Below, piece after piece: positions 13,001 to 28,000 of a stretch of 64,000 nucleotides of DNA (its first letter is position 1; the number at the start of each line of letters is the position of its first letter). The notes beneath the pieces were generated by a model, which saw nothing but the letters and a program-made list of their open reading frames with translations, did no database searches and was not told where the DNA came from. Source of the DNA: Antedon bifida (Eukaryota > Echinodermata > Crinoidea > Comatulida > Antedonidae); NCBI GenBank assembly GCA_963402885.1, contig OY727098.1, positions 20,942,717 through 21,006,716 of the forward strand, written 5' to 3'. Both the position numbers and the translations under genes were made by a program.

Positions 13001-16000
13001 TGAAGATGTAGAATGTCCTGGGGACAATAATAAATTAGTAATACCAATACTAAAGTTACTTACAATCCAAAGAGTACGTTTGTCTCCATTTGGTAATGTA
13101 ATGAGAATGTCACTGCCTACACCATTCATTTCAAATGTGGTGCCTCCAGCTGCATTGGAGACTACAGTACGACAACCAGAAGTATGAGGGCAGTATTTGG
13201 CTTCAAAAGAACCTGTCAAATAATGTTCATATTATATTATTGTTTCATGTTATATATATATATGAATACATGAATGAATATATTACATTTTAGCTCAATG
13301 CTACACATGCCAGTCTATATAATTGAACATAAATATTGGTACCAAAGAAATGTTTTTTTCCTCATTTTGTTTATGAAATTGCAGAAGAAACTACAAGTTC
13401 TACAAAGTTTAGAATGTTTCTCAAAACTATATATGCTACCAACCTGAAGATTCTACTTCACCAAGAAGATCAAAGAACACTTCATACGATGAGGTCAAAG
13501 GTTGATAATAATGCACCACAAACACCCATCTTCCCACGCCAGGATTTCCATCTACGATTGTTAACTCCATCTGAAAAAAAGATCTTATTTGAAAAAGCTG
13601 TATTTCCTCCATGCTTATACAAACAAGGCATATGCTGGGTTGGTTAAGGATGTATTGACCTCCGAATAAGTTAAAATAAAGGCAAAATTTTCGAACTTTG
13701 AATAGGCCATTTATAGATGTAATAAGTTTTTAATAGTTTAAGTTTAATAAATAATGATTTTGCTTCGTTTTCCAACAATGGGCTTCAGTTCAACTATTTT
13801 TCCTTTAAATTATGATGTATTGGTAAATAATTTCTTTTTTGAATAATATTAAATAATGATTATCATAAATAACAATAAAATATAGTCCCCTGAAACATAT
13901 AAATTAAAATTGTCTCCTACAAACACATATGAATGAATGGCTGCATGTGGATCTGGAATGCGGTCTAAAAAGATTGTGATTGATGTTGTATGTTATTATT
14001 ATTATACTAGTAAAGTGAAACATAATTACTCTTCCTGCATCCGTATCCATATAATAGAGAACATTCCTGTCACTGGCCATGGTAGGCAGGGGAAATTGTT
14101 CATCTTTCTCTTCTGGTCTCTCAGCTTCCTTACGAACAGCTGGAACAGGAATTACATAGCTGGATCCTAGACAGCTACAAAGCAAAAAACACCTCAATAA
14201 ATACAACACTCTGATCGTTGCTACAACTAATTTTTAGAACACATAATCAACTGCTGCAAAGCGGGAGCAGGAATGCATACAGTGTGTGTATAAGTTCATC
14301 ATTAAATTACATGCCATTATTTTAGATCTAAAGCTCTGTTTACACTATCAAAATAGCTTCACAAAACAAGTTTATATATGGTAGTGATACGACATCATCA
14401 TATCCATGGGCAAATCACATTATATCAGGAATGTATACAGTGTGTGTATAAGTTCATCAATTTACATGCCATTATTTTAGATCTAAAGCTCTGTTTACAC
14501 TAGCAAATAACTTTACAAAACAAATTTATATATGGTAGTGATACGACATCATGTCCATGGGCACATCACATTTGATAGTGTAGACAGAGCTTTAGTTACG
14601 GTCATTGTACATAGATTGTCACCGCAAGAAAGGTTGGTTAAATATTGTTTGTATTGGCAAGTCTATTCCCTTTAAATGTGAATTAGCATTGATATAAAAG
14701 TGATTGTTGATTTTGGATAACATGGATTATGAGGTTGATATATGAGGTTCAGGGGGAAAAGATTTTCTGTTACATTTCGTATAGATTTACTGTACATTTA
14801 ACTAATGGTTAATTGTGAATAAGAGCGTGTACATTTCAGCATACAGGTGACGACCTAATTAGTTTGAAAATAAATTCCTCATTTCTTACTTTTTGTTCAC
14901 ATCTCTGACACACATTAATGTTGGTGTGACAAACTCCATACTCCATTTCTCAGCAGGTACAGCGACAATGGAGCTCTGCAATATAAAGTTGAATTACTAA
15001 TTAAGGTATATTGCTACAAAAATGCGAGTGGTAAGGTGAAGTTTCTTATAGTTTCAGAATAAAAACATGGGATATGCCAGCACAATATACTTACAAGACC
15101 AAATACAAAATTCTGGCCATATTCTGAAACCTGAGCTCTGAAAATAGTTGTTGTTACATCAAAGATCATCACACGGTTTTGAGAGTCCATTACAACTGCT
15201 CGACACCTAACATAAAAACAAAAAATGTCTTAAAAAATATGAAAATGGTAAAATATTCTGTGTACGCTGCACCTATGGTGTATAGACCTTATCAGGGAAG
15301 ACTCGTTCTACCACCAGCACCATGGAGTGAGTGAGCAGGGTACCCTTGCCGATTTTGTGGCTAGCTGCCATTCACTAACTCTGAAAGCTTAGCTGGCACA
15401 GTGTTATACATAAATTTTTGTTATGCTTCTCTAGAAAAAAAAAGAAGAGACTTACATAAAGTTGCAGTTATAGACAACAAAGTAACCAGTCTGCTCAATA
15501 CCATCCATTGATACATTGAATTTGCCATTGTAAGCACCAGGACCGCCGCCGTAATATTCAAGCACAAACACATAGCTACCAACTTCTTCAATGGGAAATA
15601 CCAAATTTAGGTATGGCTGAAACAAAAATATTAACACTGTTATGTTAAATATTTCACAATTAAAGAGGCTAAATTATGTTTATACTCATGAATCAATATT
15701 CAAGCACAAACACATAGCTACCAACTTCTTCAATGGGAAATACCAAATTTAGGTATGGCTGAAACAAAAATATTAACACTGTTATGTTAAATATTTCACA
15801 ATTAAAGAGGCTAAATTATGTTTATACTCATGAATCAATTAAGAAAGATATTTTGTGTTGCTGCTCATCAACATCCACAAAGTTAAAAACAAATTTCTTA
15901 TGTTCAATAATTAAAATAATATGGATGATCATGTAAAATTTTAATTTTTTAATATTAATTCAATGAAACGTACTACATTGGAAGAATACAAGGAGACATT

Positions 16001-19000
16001 TTTGAAATTTTTTGTCAAGGAAAACCAAACAAACATATAGGGCCTACTTTACGAAATCTAGAGAGTACACTTCTCAATAATAAATATATAGGCTCCTTCT
16101 GTTTGTTACATCATCTTCAATGGGCCCATCTAGAAACTATCGCAGTGTAAAAAGATTCACCTTGCAGATTACTTTAGTAGTACTATATGCTCCAACTGTT
16201 GTAATTTTAGCTTACTTATACTGTAGTAGTACCATAGAGCTTACTTGCACACACATAAAATCATAGATGTCATTTTCTGTACCTGATCTGGGCTTAAGTA
16301 GGCCATTTCTGAGACACCAAGGTCCTCCAAGATTGTAACATCAGTAAAGAGGTTTGTACGAACATTATCACCATCATCATTTGTGTAGGAGCCAGCATGC
16401 CCAAGAAGAGTGTCAAATTGCTCCAAGCCAGGAAATGTAAAATAATTGCACCTATAATAACCATATCAAACTTGCATATTAAATGTTTACACTTAATAGT
16501 CATGATGTCATCTTCTTGCAATCTTAAATCCATGACATTATAATGGTAACAGGCAAAGTACACAAGAGAGTGTGAAATTTAAATTTCCGATTACAGTACA
16601 CAGTGCGAGAATATAGAATACTTCTGCATGTCAACTAAGCATAGTTACTTTACTTAATGCCTGAATTTATTTAATACCTAAAAGGTGTGCTATAAATCAA
16701 ATTATAAATGTTTTATATTCATGTAATGGAACAAATAATTTCATTCGGTGAAAAATGAAATGTTATATTAAAATAGAACCTTTCATCTTTTACCTCATTA
16801 AATTATTTGTATCATTGCACTCATTGCATTCATTATTTGTAAAATTAAATATTAAAAAGATTTGCTTGAGGAACCTTTCTTGATCTTGTCCAGCTACACA
16901 TGGTTCAGTAATGTCAATATGAAGAGTTCTTGCTTCAAAATAAGCAGATGGCAGCAAAACAAGATAATCCTGTCAAAATATATTATATCATTTTAAAATA
17001 TAAATAAATATAAATTTATCAGTATGGTTTGTCTTTGCAAATTGTCTTTTCCATTAATTGCTACAAAATACATCTCAAGAAGAAAATCAGACAAAAGCAT
17101 TTCAAACTTTACAAATGAAAATAAGACCAGAAATTTCTGTTAGTTTATTTTACTTTTGGTAAATAGTCAAATGGGTTTCACTTTCTTATTCATTATCAGA
17201 CATACCAGTAAAACACCTGACGGTGCCTCAATGACTGCAAGCCAGTGGTCTCGATTCAGTACGAATGGCGATATTTTTATATCACTTTGGACAGTCACAA
17301 GTTGTGGGCTAGCACCGGGCTTGAAAAGTACTGGGTACTCTTGAACATCGTCTAAAACATACAAGTAAATTTTTTATAAAATAAGTGCCAATATAATAAC
17401 TGCCAAGTAGTAGCTTTGAGGAAGATTCTAGCCACCAGCACGATTCGAGCCGATCAAGGATTTAATTACTTGCAATTGGATTACTCTAATTACAGTACTT
17501 GTATCAACCACCAATAATGAACTACACCAATGTTATAGTGGAGTTTTGAAGACAATGATGGGTGGTTTGTTTTTATCTGTACATTGTTACTTTTCATATT
17601 CAACTTTTCTTCTTTTTTTTGAGATGCGACTCTATAGCTCACTATGTTGGTCGGTCGGTAAACACTAACTCAAATTTGCGGTAGCAACTGCAGCCATGTA
17701 TATGGCCTTGTTTTTTGTAAATTTGCCATGGTGATGAATAATATAGGGAAGTAAACTTTAAACTTCAAGATGGTCGTTGTTATTAAATTTTACATACTTT
17801 CTTGAATGTTGGTTGGTGTCATACGAATTTTACCATACACTGGCTCAGAACCATCATACATGTAACGCAATACAATACGGTAGAGGTCGGGCACTTCAAC
17901 TGGTACCCATAAACTGACCGAAGGCTGAATAAAAAAGAAATCAAGGCATGATTTTCAAGCAATCAATTAAAGCATCAAACCTTTGTCGATTTAAAGTTTA
18001 CGATACACCACGTATATTAGTTCTGAAAAGAACAGACACTCATATACGTGGTGTACCGCAAACATTACATCAACATTTGATTTCGCCATGCAAACCTTCA
18101 AACAATATATCAAACATTTATAATTAATCATTTTCTGATGTGTCTAGTCTAAAACATCATTTGTAATAGCTATTATTTTGTTTAAATTGTTTATTCAAAA
18201 GCTGTGAAATTTGTCTAAAATACTATACCTGTAGACTTTGCGACATGACAGCATATCCAATATAAGAGAAACCGGGAAAGGTGTTTTGATCATATCCAAT
18301 ACGTAACTGACTGCCATCAGATGCATGTCCAGATTCAATCTCATATTTGTATTGGTAAAGATCAGGGAAATAGTGAGCACGTTCTGGTCTGTAAAATGAA
18401 CAATTAGCATTAGGACACATATATTTGGAGAAAATCTAGGACAACCTGGAAACCATGAAAACAAATGGACAGAAATATAAGTAGGTAGTCTGAGAGGAGA
18501 TACAGCAGTAATCACAATGACATGAACGGTCAATCCTATCCACACCTTAAAAAAAAGTCAATCAAAGAGGTAAGGCTGACATATTGTGTCGTATGCATAA
18601 CAATCCTTAAATTGAATGGCAATGGCCATACAATGGTATGGTACAACCACACTGTGTAGAAAACAAGGACCACAACTTTAGGCTAATAATTGGTATATCT
18701 ATATGAACATTTCAACAAAACAAATTCTTACTGATCACAGTTCTGTCCACGAATCCTGGCTTTACAGATACAATTTCCTGTTGTTTTATCACATACATTA
18801 GTTGCAGCACCACCAACATCACAATTACATGCTGTAAAAATATTACAAATTAGCAGTTAATAAACCACAGTCGTAATCATGCTACAGTAGGCTGTGGCTG
18901 GATGGAGTTGGCTGGTTTAACGTGTTTCAGAACTGTTTATCTTCTTGTTTACGACCCAAATTAAATTTTACTTTAAGAAGTCTATTTTTGATTTCAAGGT

Positions 19001-22000
19001 CTCATGAACCATCCTTAAAATGTTAGCTCCGTGAGGTTTGTAGTAGAAAACCCTGTATACCGTAGCTGTCTGATCATAATTACTGATCAACTATGATTGA
19101 AACGGACTAACTCATTAAAAAAAAACATCTTTTTAAAATTGTAAATGAAAGCATGGTTATTATATTGAAATCAATCATCTTTTTATGTAAATATGCCTAC
19201 TTTTTAACTACTTTTAACTTGTAACAATCTTAGTAATATACAATAGAAAGAGAAATATTCATACAAATAATTAATTGTTACAATGTACCTTTATTTTATA
19301 TATAATATATATACATATAAATCTGAGAATTATAATAAAAGTGGGAAGACCCCACACAAGACAAAAAAAAAAAAAAAACTCATTAAAAAAAATTAACTAA
19401 CCCCTAACCCTAACCCAACCTCTCTGGGTAACCTACTGAAGGTAGGCCTACATGAAGACTCCAACCTCTCTGGGTAACCTACTGAAGGTAGGCCTACATG
19501 AAGACTCCAACCTCTCTGGGTAACCTACTGTAGGTAGGCCTACATGAAGACTCCAACCTCTCTGGGTAACCTATAGTAATAACCTAACCTGTACATCCAA
19601 AGGAGTTTCCTTCAGTCAGTTGATAAGCACCATCTCTACACTCGTCACAAATCCTTCCATTGGTCAAAAGTTTGCAAAAACATTGTCCAGTCACCTACAA
19701 CAAACACAAAATTAGAACATGTATATATGAATGTAATTTCCATTTAATCAAACAACTATTACTATACTTTGTCTATGAATGGTTTTACCTCATTATACAA
19801 AAACCAATGGCTGGCTGACTCTACAGTGAAATGACAATCATGAGTTTAGTTTAGATGGGTAAGTTTAGGCAGTGTGTGTCCCGAATCCAATGGGTTTAAA
19901 ATGTGTGGTGGTTTCAGAAATGACTACTTCGGTTGGCAAACTATTCCAATATGTAATTACAGTCTAAGCTGATGTCCTCATGAATGTTCTATCTCAAACC
20001 AATGTCATATGTATGCAACTTACCGTGTTACATCTGTCACTACCAGATACAGTTCCTGGAGTGAAGCAATTACAACGCTCACACCCATCAGGATTGCTTA
20101 GCTGAAGGTTCCAGTACAACGGTGTACACGTATCACATGATCTTCCCTCTACAAAACTCTTGCAGATACATGCACCCTATATACAAAAATATAAATAAAT
20201 AGTTAAATCAGTGATTTAATTACATAGAACACAAAACCTGTTCGAATATTATAGAATCCATGTTTATAAGCTTTCCTCTCATTGTAAGCAGAAGGTCTAA
20301 TTTTTTCTCTCCTATAATTGGATGTGTTATATTTAACACAACTTTCGCATTGTCTTGCATTTTCACAGGAAGACAGTCTGATTAAGTTTTGTCACTGTGT
20401 GAATCGGATTCAAGCGCGAGTGTGCAACATAAATACAACCTAATCTTGTTGCCCTTGTTCGCTAACCTTTGGTATATTATAGTAAAATAGCTGAACGCTA
20501 AAGTGTGATGGCAAAGAAGACTAGACCAGACATACATAAAAACAGTTCTTACCTTCGTTTCAGCACCACAACCACCAAGCGGTTGACCTGGTAGCTCTTC
20601 AACACCAGCTGGATCACAATCGCACTCTATGGATATAGTTTGTGTAAAATAAGATTAGAGTTTTCATACCAAAGTCCAAATACATACTACTTGAGGTAGC
20701 AAAACCAATTTTAGATTGGATTACACTTGACAGAAGATGCCCTAGGTATCATTTTTAGTTCATTTACTGTGAAGATAGGAACTTCTAAATTCACTTACAA
20801 CAAACATGTTATCTAAAATAAACTTAGGCGAGAGAATATAGAATAGGAATATCTCATTGAAGTTGAAACTACTGTATTCCATAACTTGTTGAATACAGTA
20901 CTGTAATATTTATCAAGTATTATAGGCGTTAAAAAAACAGAATCCAAAATCAAAAAATGTTTACCATACTGACGTTACAAGAAATTATGCTAATTATTAT
21001 TATTATGATGTTACCTTCACAAGTTGGAAAGTTATAGAAGCCCGAGTTGCAAGCTTCACACATGCGACCTTTGAAACTGTTGTAACAGTAGCACTGTCCA
21101 GTCACCTGATCACATTCTTCAGAGTCTGTCCCTAATAGATTACAGCCACAGTCTGAAAGAAATAGTACAAACAAAACATTTAACAGCTAACATTGCTGTT
21201 TACTGGATGCTGCAATTGAAAGGACAGAAGTTGAGACGTATCTATGCATGTTGAAACAAACAAGTCAGTCTTAACCATGAAAGACCATAGGTTTCTATTG
21301 GTCCACAACAGTATGTATTATGCACTAAGTAAGAATACATAGAGTTTTGTGGTGTGATGTCACAACGATAGATGGCGCTGCATGGTTGCTAGCGTTTTAA
21401 ACTTAAACTGTAGTTGAAGAATAAATAGATTATTAAAAACAAATATTTACTGATCTTTTGAAATTTTAGTTTGTTTTTATTGAAAATTATTAAGTTTTAA
21501 AATGACTACTTCAATAAGCCTATTCCAAACCATTGGTGACCAACCAGGCAGCGCCACCTACCGTCCACGCACCGTCACCTACCATCGTGATGTCAGCAAC
21601 GCAGAACTCTATACTGTATTATTCCTACTTACATTGGCAAACTGGGAAGTTGTAATATCCCACATTACATGCATCACACTTCATGCCACCAAAGTTGTTG
21701 AGACAAGGACATTGACCTTGGTTATTGCATTGAACTTGACCACCAGTTCCTGATATGTCACAACTACAAGCTATAAAGGTAGAAAGAGCATCTTAGATCA
21801 AGCCCTAAGACATTTTTAAAAGGGTCATGCAGCAGAATCCTGATGTCTTTCTAACAACCTGACAATGTACAATAAATACAATAGACACTCTAAAAATGTC
21901 CATAGTAAGATTCTTTTCTTTCATCAGTACAGGCATGTCACTTTTTCTAATGCTGATCAGGGTTCAATTAGACCGATCCCTGGTTAGCAACTTTGGTTTG

Positions 22001-25000
22001 GGTTTTTTTTTTGGCATGGTTGGAATCCCTTTTATCGTATTAGTTTATGTACATCGCTTAGAGGTTTCACAACATTAGGCGCTATATAAATCCAGAATAT
22101 TATTATTATTATTTATTATATAGTAATAATATAGTAGTAATATAATTCTTTATTTTCATGACCACAAACATAGGCGAACAGAAAATTTGGTTTTCTGATG
22201 CTTGAAAAACACAACTTACAGTTACACAGTGTATCAGAATATTTCCTGCAAACTACCAGAATCATAAATATAACATCATGAATGAAAATCAGGCCAACAT
22301 AAGAGCATCTTTGCCATGTTAAATAAACAATATTGCTGGATACTTTCCAACTTGTTTTAGTAGTTTGCAATACTTACCATAACAATATGGGTAGTTATAA
22401 AAACCCTCTGCGCATTGATCACAACGTGCTCCAGCATAGCTACTCTTGCACAAACACTCGGATGTTTCCTTGTCACAGATTTCACTCAAGGTACCTTGTA
22501 TGTCACAGTCACAACCTAAAATTCATAAATTTATCTTCAGAAAAACTGTCTTACTATAGTTGACTACTGTAACATTGCCTGTTGGCGTGGGTGCGGTCGA
22601 CACTGGATATATAACAGCACACCACACCTGCAGTAAACAGTAGGCTATAGTTTTCTCAAATGTAGGCCTACTAGGCTATAGGATATGTCCGCTTTTTACT
22701 GAAACATCAAAACTGGTAAATTTCAATGTCTTTTCTACTCATGCAACACCTGGCATTTCACAACAGCACAAAACGACTATTCGGAATTAGCTTGCTAGGC
22801 ACACGACCTGGCTGAAATCCATCATAAAAATCTCAAATGAACATTATCATTTTGTTCACATAACTTTGGAACAACCTTTTTATCAAAAAGCATTCTGTTT
22901 TTAATTGTTTAATTGTGGTAAGCAATAGACGGAGGTTTCCAATACTATGGCCTAGGTTGTAGTTTAGAGGTGGCCTAGTTTAATAGGCATAACACTGTAC
23001 TGTTTTCTTTTTTTTGGTGGGGGGGGGGGGGTGTTGTTATTGGTTGATTTGCAAACGTACCAATACAATCAAATTCACTATAGTAACCATCGTTACATTG
23101 GTCACAAGCACGCCCAGCAAAGTTAGGTTGGCATCGACATTGTCCTGTTGTTGCTCCACATGTTGGACTCACAGTGCCAAACAGGTTGCATCCACATGCT
23201 GTAAAAATATAGGAAATAATATAATAATGCACAGATATAAACCATGTATTACTTGTTTATAAATTGACTGAGAGTACAATTGTAGCACAATCAGTCCAAC
23301 TTGTGTCGTGCATGGTTGCTCATGAACATGCATATAATGAAATGGCACTCTCATATGTAACGGGATTTCAGACTTATATGATGTAAGGTTCATTTGAGTA
23401 TTTTATTGAATATCATGTGATCGACAATCCTCCAATCAAATGACAAGCATCTAGTCATGTCTGTTATAATATTTAGTTTGATTAAAAAAGGGTGGTTTTA
23501 AATGATTGAAAAGTCTTACGAATACAATCGGGAAAGTTGTAGAACCCAGGTGCACATGCATCACAGTTGAGGCCGACATAGTTCCTCTTGCATGGACACT
23601 GTCCTCCATTAGCCTGGCATAAAGCTTCATAAGTGCCTTCAACATGACAATCGCAAGCTGTAATACAAAAACAAGTAACAACACAACATTCTTGAATCAA
23701 ATTGTGTATACTGTAATTTAGGCCAAATGGTCTTGACCAAAAATAAGACAAAAAAGCAGAAATGTACTATGTAATACAAAGTGACAGACTTCCTATTGTT
23801 TTTGCTGCTTTATTCAAGATTTTTCTACCCATTCTATGCTGTCAGAAGGTGTAGATCTCAAAATACGAAACTAGTATTAGGTTTGCGATACAGCATGTGT
23901 TTCCAAAAGGGAAGTATGGTTGAGAATGTCGACGTTGTACTACAACCGAATTCTCCAGAAGCTAAACTAACTTTATCTATTATTTGCCATACAAAACTTA
24001 TTATTTAAAGATATTACAGATTTCTGTAATCAAAATTTCTGACAAACACAACCACAGCTATGAAATTTTAAACCACTTACGTTTGCATTCAGGGAAGCTG
24101 TAGTACCCTGGGCTGCATTCAGAACAACCTTCACCAGTGAACTGGGGTTTACATTCACATACGCCAGTAGATGATGCACAATTACCAGTTGAGAAATATA
24201 GATCACATTCACATTCTTTTATTTAAAAAAGCAAGAACAAATATAGCATAGTTCACTGAGAATAAGGCAGAAGTGTTTGTTTATTGTTTACATGAAACTC
24301 GCTTACTGTAACTGTGGCTGCCATTTGAACACTTTGACCCTAATTAAATCTTAAACCATAAGGCATTTTGTATAAAAATTATTAGTTACATTATATACAG
24401 TAAACCTATGCTCCTTAAACTTGGCATTTATTTATGTTTCGCAAAAGGAAAGTGTTCACATAGGGGTCTATGACAGACTCGAATGACTTTAACTGAATAA
24501 TGTAACTCTACAAAATAAAGCCTGAATGAGTCAAATATTAATTTGTAGCATAGTACATTTACTTACGTCTGCAAACATATGGAGAATCTAGTGCTTCTCC
24601 TTGTACTTGGTAGAATCCAGAAATGCATTCATTGCAGTTTATGCCTTGTGTGTTATCCTAAAGAACAAATTTATAAAAGCATAATGGAAATACATAGATT
24701 AATATAATAATACAACACAAATCAAGTTTTTGTTGAAAACCTTGACCCGATATGTAGTCCCATTGTACAAAAGGAAAAGAGATATTTTGTAGAGCTGTGG
24801 CACTTGCAAGAATAACTTGTTATTGCAGATAGCTAGGCCTATAGTATTTGATGCCTTTAATTGATATACTATTTATACACTTTCTTGAAAATAAAGTTTA
24901 CCTGACAATTGGTACAAACTCCACCACCAGAATAGTTTCCATAGATATCAATAGACTCCCTACGTTCTGCTACACCCTCATCATAAACACACTCATTAGA

Positions 25001-28000
25001 GTGTCCATAGCAGTTGCATGCTAAAAAATTGAAACTAGTGGTTTTGGTATATCCTACAAACCGCACTTTTGTCATAGTTTGTCAGTCATTCGTATCATGC
25101 AATATCAATTTTCATCCATATTTTATTATGAACAACCCTCTTTCATGATCTACCATTTTATTTTCTTTTTTAAATAAATGTCAGAAAATTATCTTCACAA
25201 CAAAAGATCACCTATAATTCGTTGAATAACGAATTAAAATCTTTTTCCAGCTCATGCATTTTACAAACAAATTAATTAAATCATAATTTTCTCAAGATGG
25301 GCTTAAATTTGTGTGTGGAGAAAATTTCAATTGTTGTAGTTTTTAAACTTACGTTCACATTCATTAGAACTATCAGGTATTGCTGGTTTCCATTTTTTCT
25401 GAACAAACCCTGGACAACAAGTCTCGCATTCAGCGCCACAAGTATTATGGGAACAGGTGCACATGAACTGTGATTGACTTCCAGGGACTGGGGTATCACA
25501 AGCATCCGCATGTCCATTACATACACACCGTCCGCCGATTGATATGTCTTTAATACTATAAAAGTACCGCCTTGTGACAGTCGGATCCAGTTGTTGTATG
25601 GCCATCAGATGTCCAAGAAGTGTCTTTGTTTGTAGGAGACGCAGTCTAACATTTGTGGCTCTTGTAAATTCTTTTAGTGTTGGTGAGTCGTAAAAGGTTT
25701 GAGCACCTGGACGTCCATTTATGAGAGATACAACAATCTGTAAAGTAAGCCAATTATAAATTATATGGTAAAAATTGTGCTTCTTTTTACATTAAAAATT
25801 AAAAAATGTATTCAAAATTAAATGATGAACTAGATAATTGAGCTTTATATGACGGACCACAAATAACAACTTTCATTTCACATAAGGTGCCTTTGTGTCG
25901 AGTGCTGCCAACAAATGGTCTGTCAAGAACAGGAGCCGAGATGGAGCAGAACAATAGATAACTCATACTCTTTCAAAAGAAGCAATGGGATTATTTGTAC
26001 ACTAGGAGGACTACCACTACTGTATTGTCGAGGAGAGCATTGAACATATGTAGATATTTTGGCTAGTGGTTTCCAGCACCCCAGCTCAGCCAATCTATTT
26101 CCATCCTTAAATCTGCATATTCCCAGAATACCATGATACTTTTTTTGGTTCAATAGTGTCTTGGTTTTTTTTCAGAGTTACTGGTGTTATAATCTTACAA
26201 CATCTTAATCTTACCTCACCATCTTCAAGAGGGACAATACCAGAGTATTCTGTTGTACAGATTACATCATCATCATTTGAAATTTGTTCAAGCGATCTCA
26301 TCCCAAAATAGTTGAGGCAGTCACTGGGAGTATCAGCAAAGTATTGCCATGGCTGGTATGTTTCTCCATAATCTACAGATTTTTCTAGAACCCATGTACC
26401 TGGTCTTGGAGAGTTGGCAAACTTAATCAGGACGTATGCAACATGATAGAGCTAAAAAAAAGTCAATGAATTGTTTTAAAAAAAGTACCAATATGTATCA
26501 TGCAAATTCAAATCCTAATGCCAATTTATACTATGAAAATAATTTTGCAAAACTGATAAAAGACTAATTACTTATTTTTAATAATATATAAATCTGTTTG
26601 TTTTCCTTGTTCTTTTTATGTAAATCAAATGTATATTTTATGGCAATCCTGTATTGGTGTTTTTATTGATACACTGCTGGATCTTGAATAAATAAATAAA
26701 AAAAATAATATAAGAAAAGAAATGCATGTACATAAACAGTGAGTAAAAATAAAATCAGTAAATGGAGAAAATGTTCATAGTAAAGTTGTAAAAAAAAATT
26801 GGTGGTAATCACTAATAATAATATTAATTGTTTTACTTGGCACAATACTATTTTAAGAACAATATAAAAGAAAATCTATCTAAGATTTCAAGTACTGTGT
26901 ATGTACAGTACAATGATATATTTTACAAAACAAAGGAATAAGCCCATAAAGTTCAACTGGTGGCAGTTGTTATTCCATTTGTAAGTGATTAACCATCTGG
27001 CTGTGATAGGAGTGGTTTTGAAACATACCATAAATAAATATCACTGTCTAGCAATGTCATTCTGCCCAAATGAATGCAAAGAATTTAACCTCAAGCCCAT
27101 GTTTGAGTTTCAGATCAGTCATAACACCACCATTATCTATTTAAAGTGTTTACTAATTGGCTACTATAACATATTTATTACTCCACTACTAGCTTTCAAT
27201 GCATGAAATGTTTATTCTTTTTTCAACAATGTACAGCATTTGGTTTGAGCTAATAAATAAACAAAAAGTTACACAAAGCAATTGATGGGTTTTGAAGGAT
27301 TTACAGTACATCCAGTACAACAGGTAGCAAAAATAGGGTCTGTTTCTGCTGTACCATATAGCACTGAACAATTTATTTCGAAATAAATAAATATAAAAAA
27401 AAAATAATAAAATATAATTTTTATTTCGACTGCATTTCTGCTAAATTTGTGCTCCTAACCGTTTAAATCATTGGGTTGTTGATGGAAATCGTTAGCGTTA
27501 CCCAAAATGCAATGGGTTATGCCGGTCAATTCAAACATTACTACAGAGTAGTTGACTCAAAGGTAAGCGGTTGTAAAATACAGTTATATTGTGTTGCAGC
27601 CAGAACTTGCAAACCAATAACCGGTTAAGGCAAATCGATTGGGTGTGTATTTAACCGTTTTTTCCAGGCTGCCATTTAACCAGTTACCGAAAATTTGCCT
27701 TGTTTCTGCTGCCAAGAAATTGGGGTCAATTTATTCGTAAGGTTATTTTAATAACCGGTTATTTTTTTGGAGCAAACAGAACCAGTCAAATTGGGTTGTT
27801 TAAAAATTATTATCATTTTGAGAATTTTCTCTTTCCAACCATCAAATCGAATAGAAAATACTGTATAATACTTTTTAATGTCTTTTAAGGTACAGCAGTA
27901 AATGAAGGATAATATTAATATTTCTCAGTTGAAAAACAGTCAAACCAGATTGTTGCTCTATGGAAAGTAATTAAAAATACTGCCCACTGTGCGAGGTCAG

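Noticed and set aside
15695-15836. A second real copy of laminin exon 21
   Set aside because: The extra copy has an acceptor and only the first part of the exon, without a donor; it cannot be spliced in as a full exon.
19401-19416. True telomere or interstitial telomeric array
   Set aside because: Only about two to three CCCTAA-like units; too short to call.
19415-19577. CRISPR array from the 46-bp repeats
   Set aside because: Units are contiguous with no spacers, and the DNA is animal nuclear.
23020-23035. G-run as a regulatory quadruplex
   Set aside because: A single homopolymer tract in an intron; most likely simple slippage.
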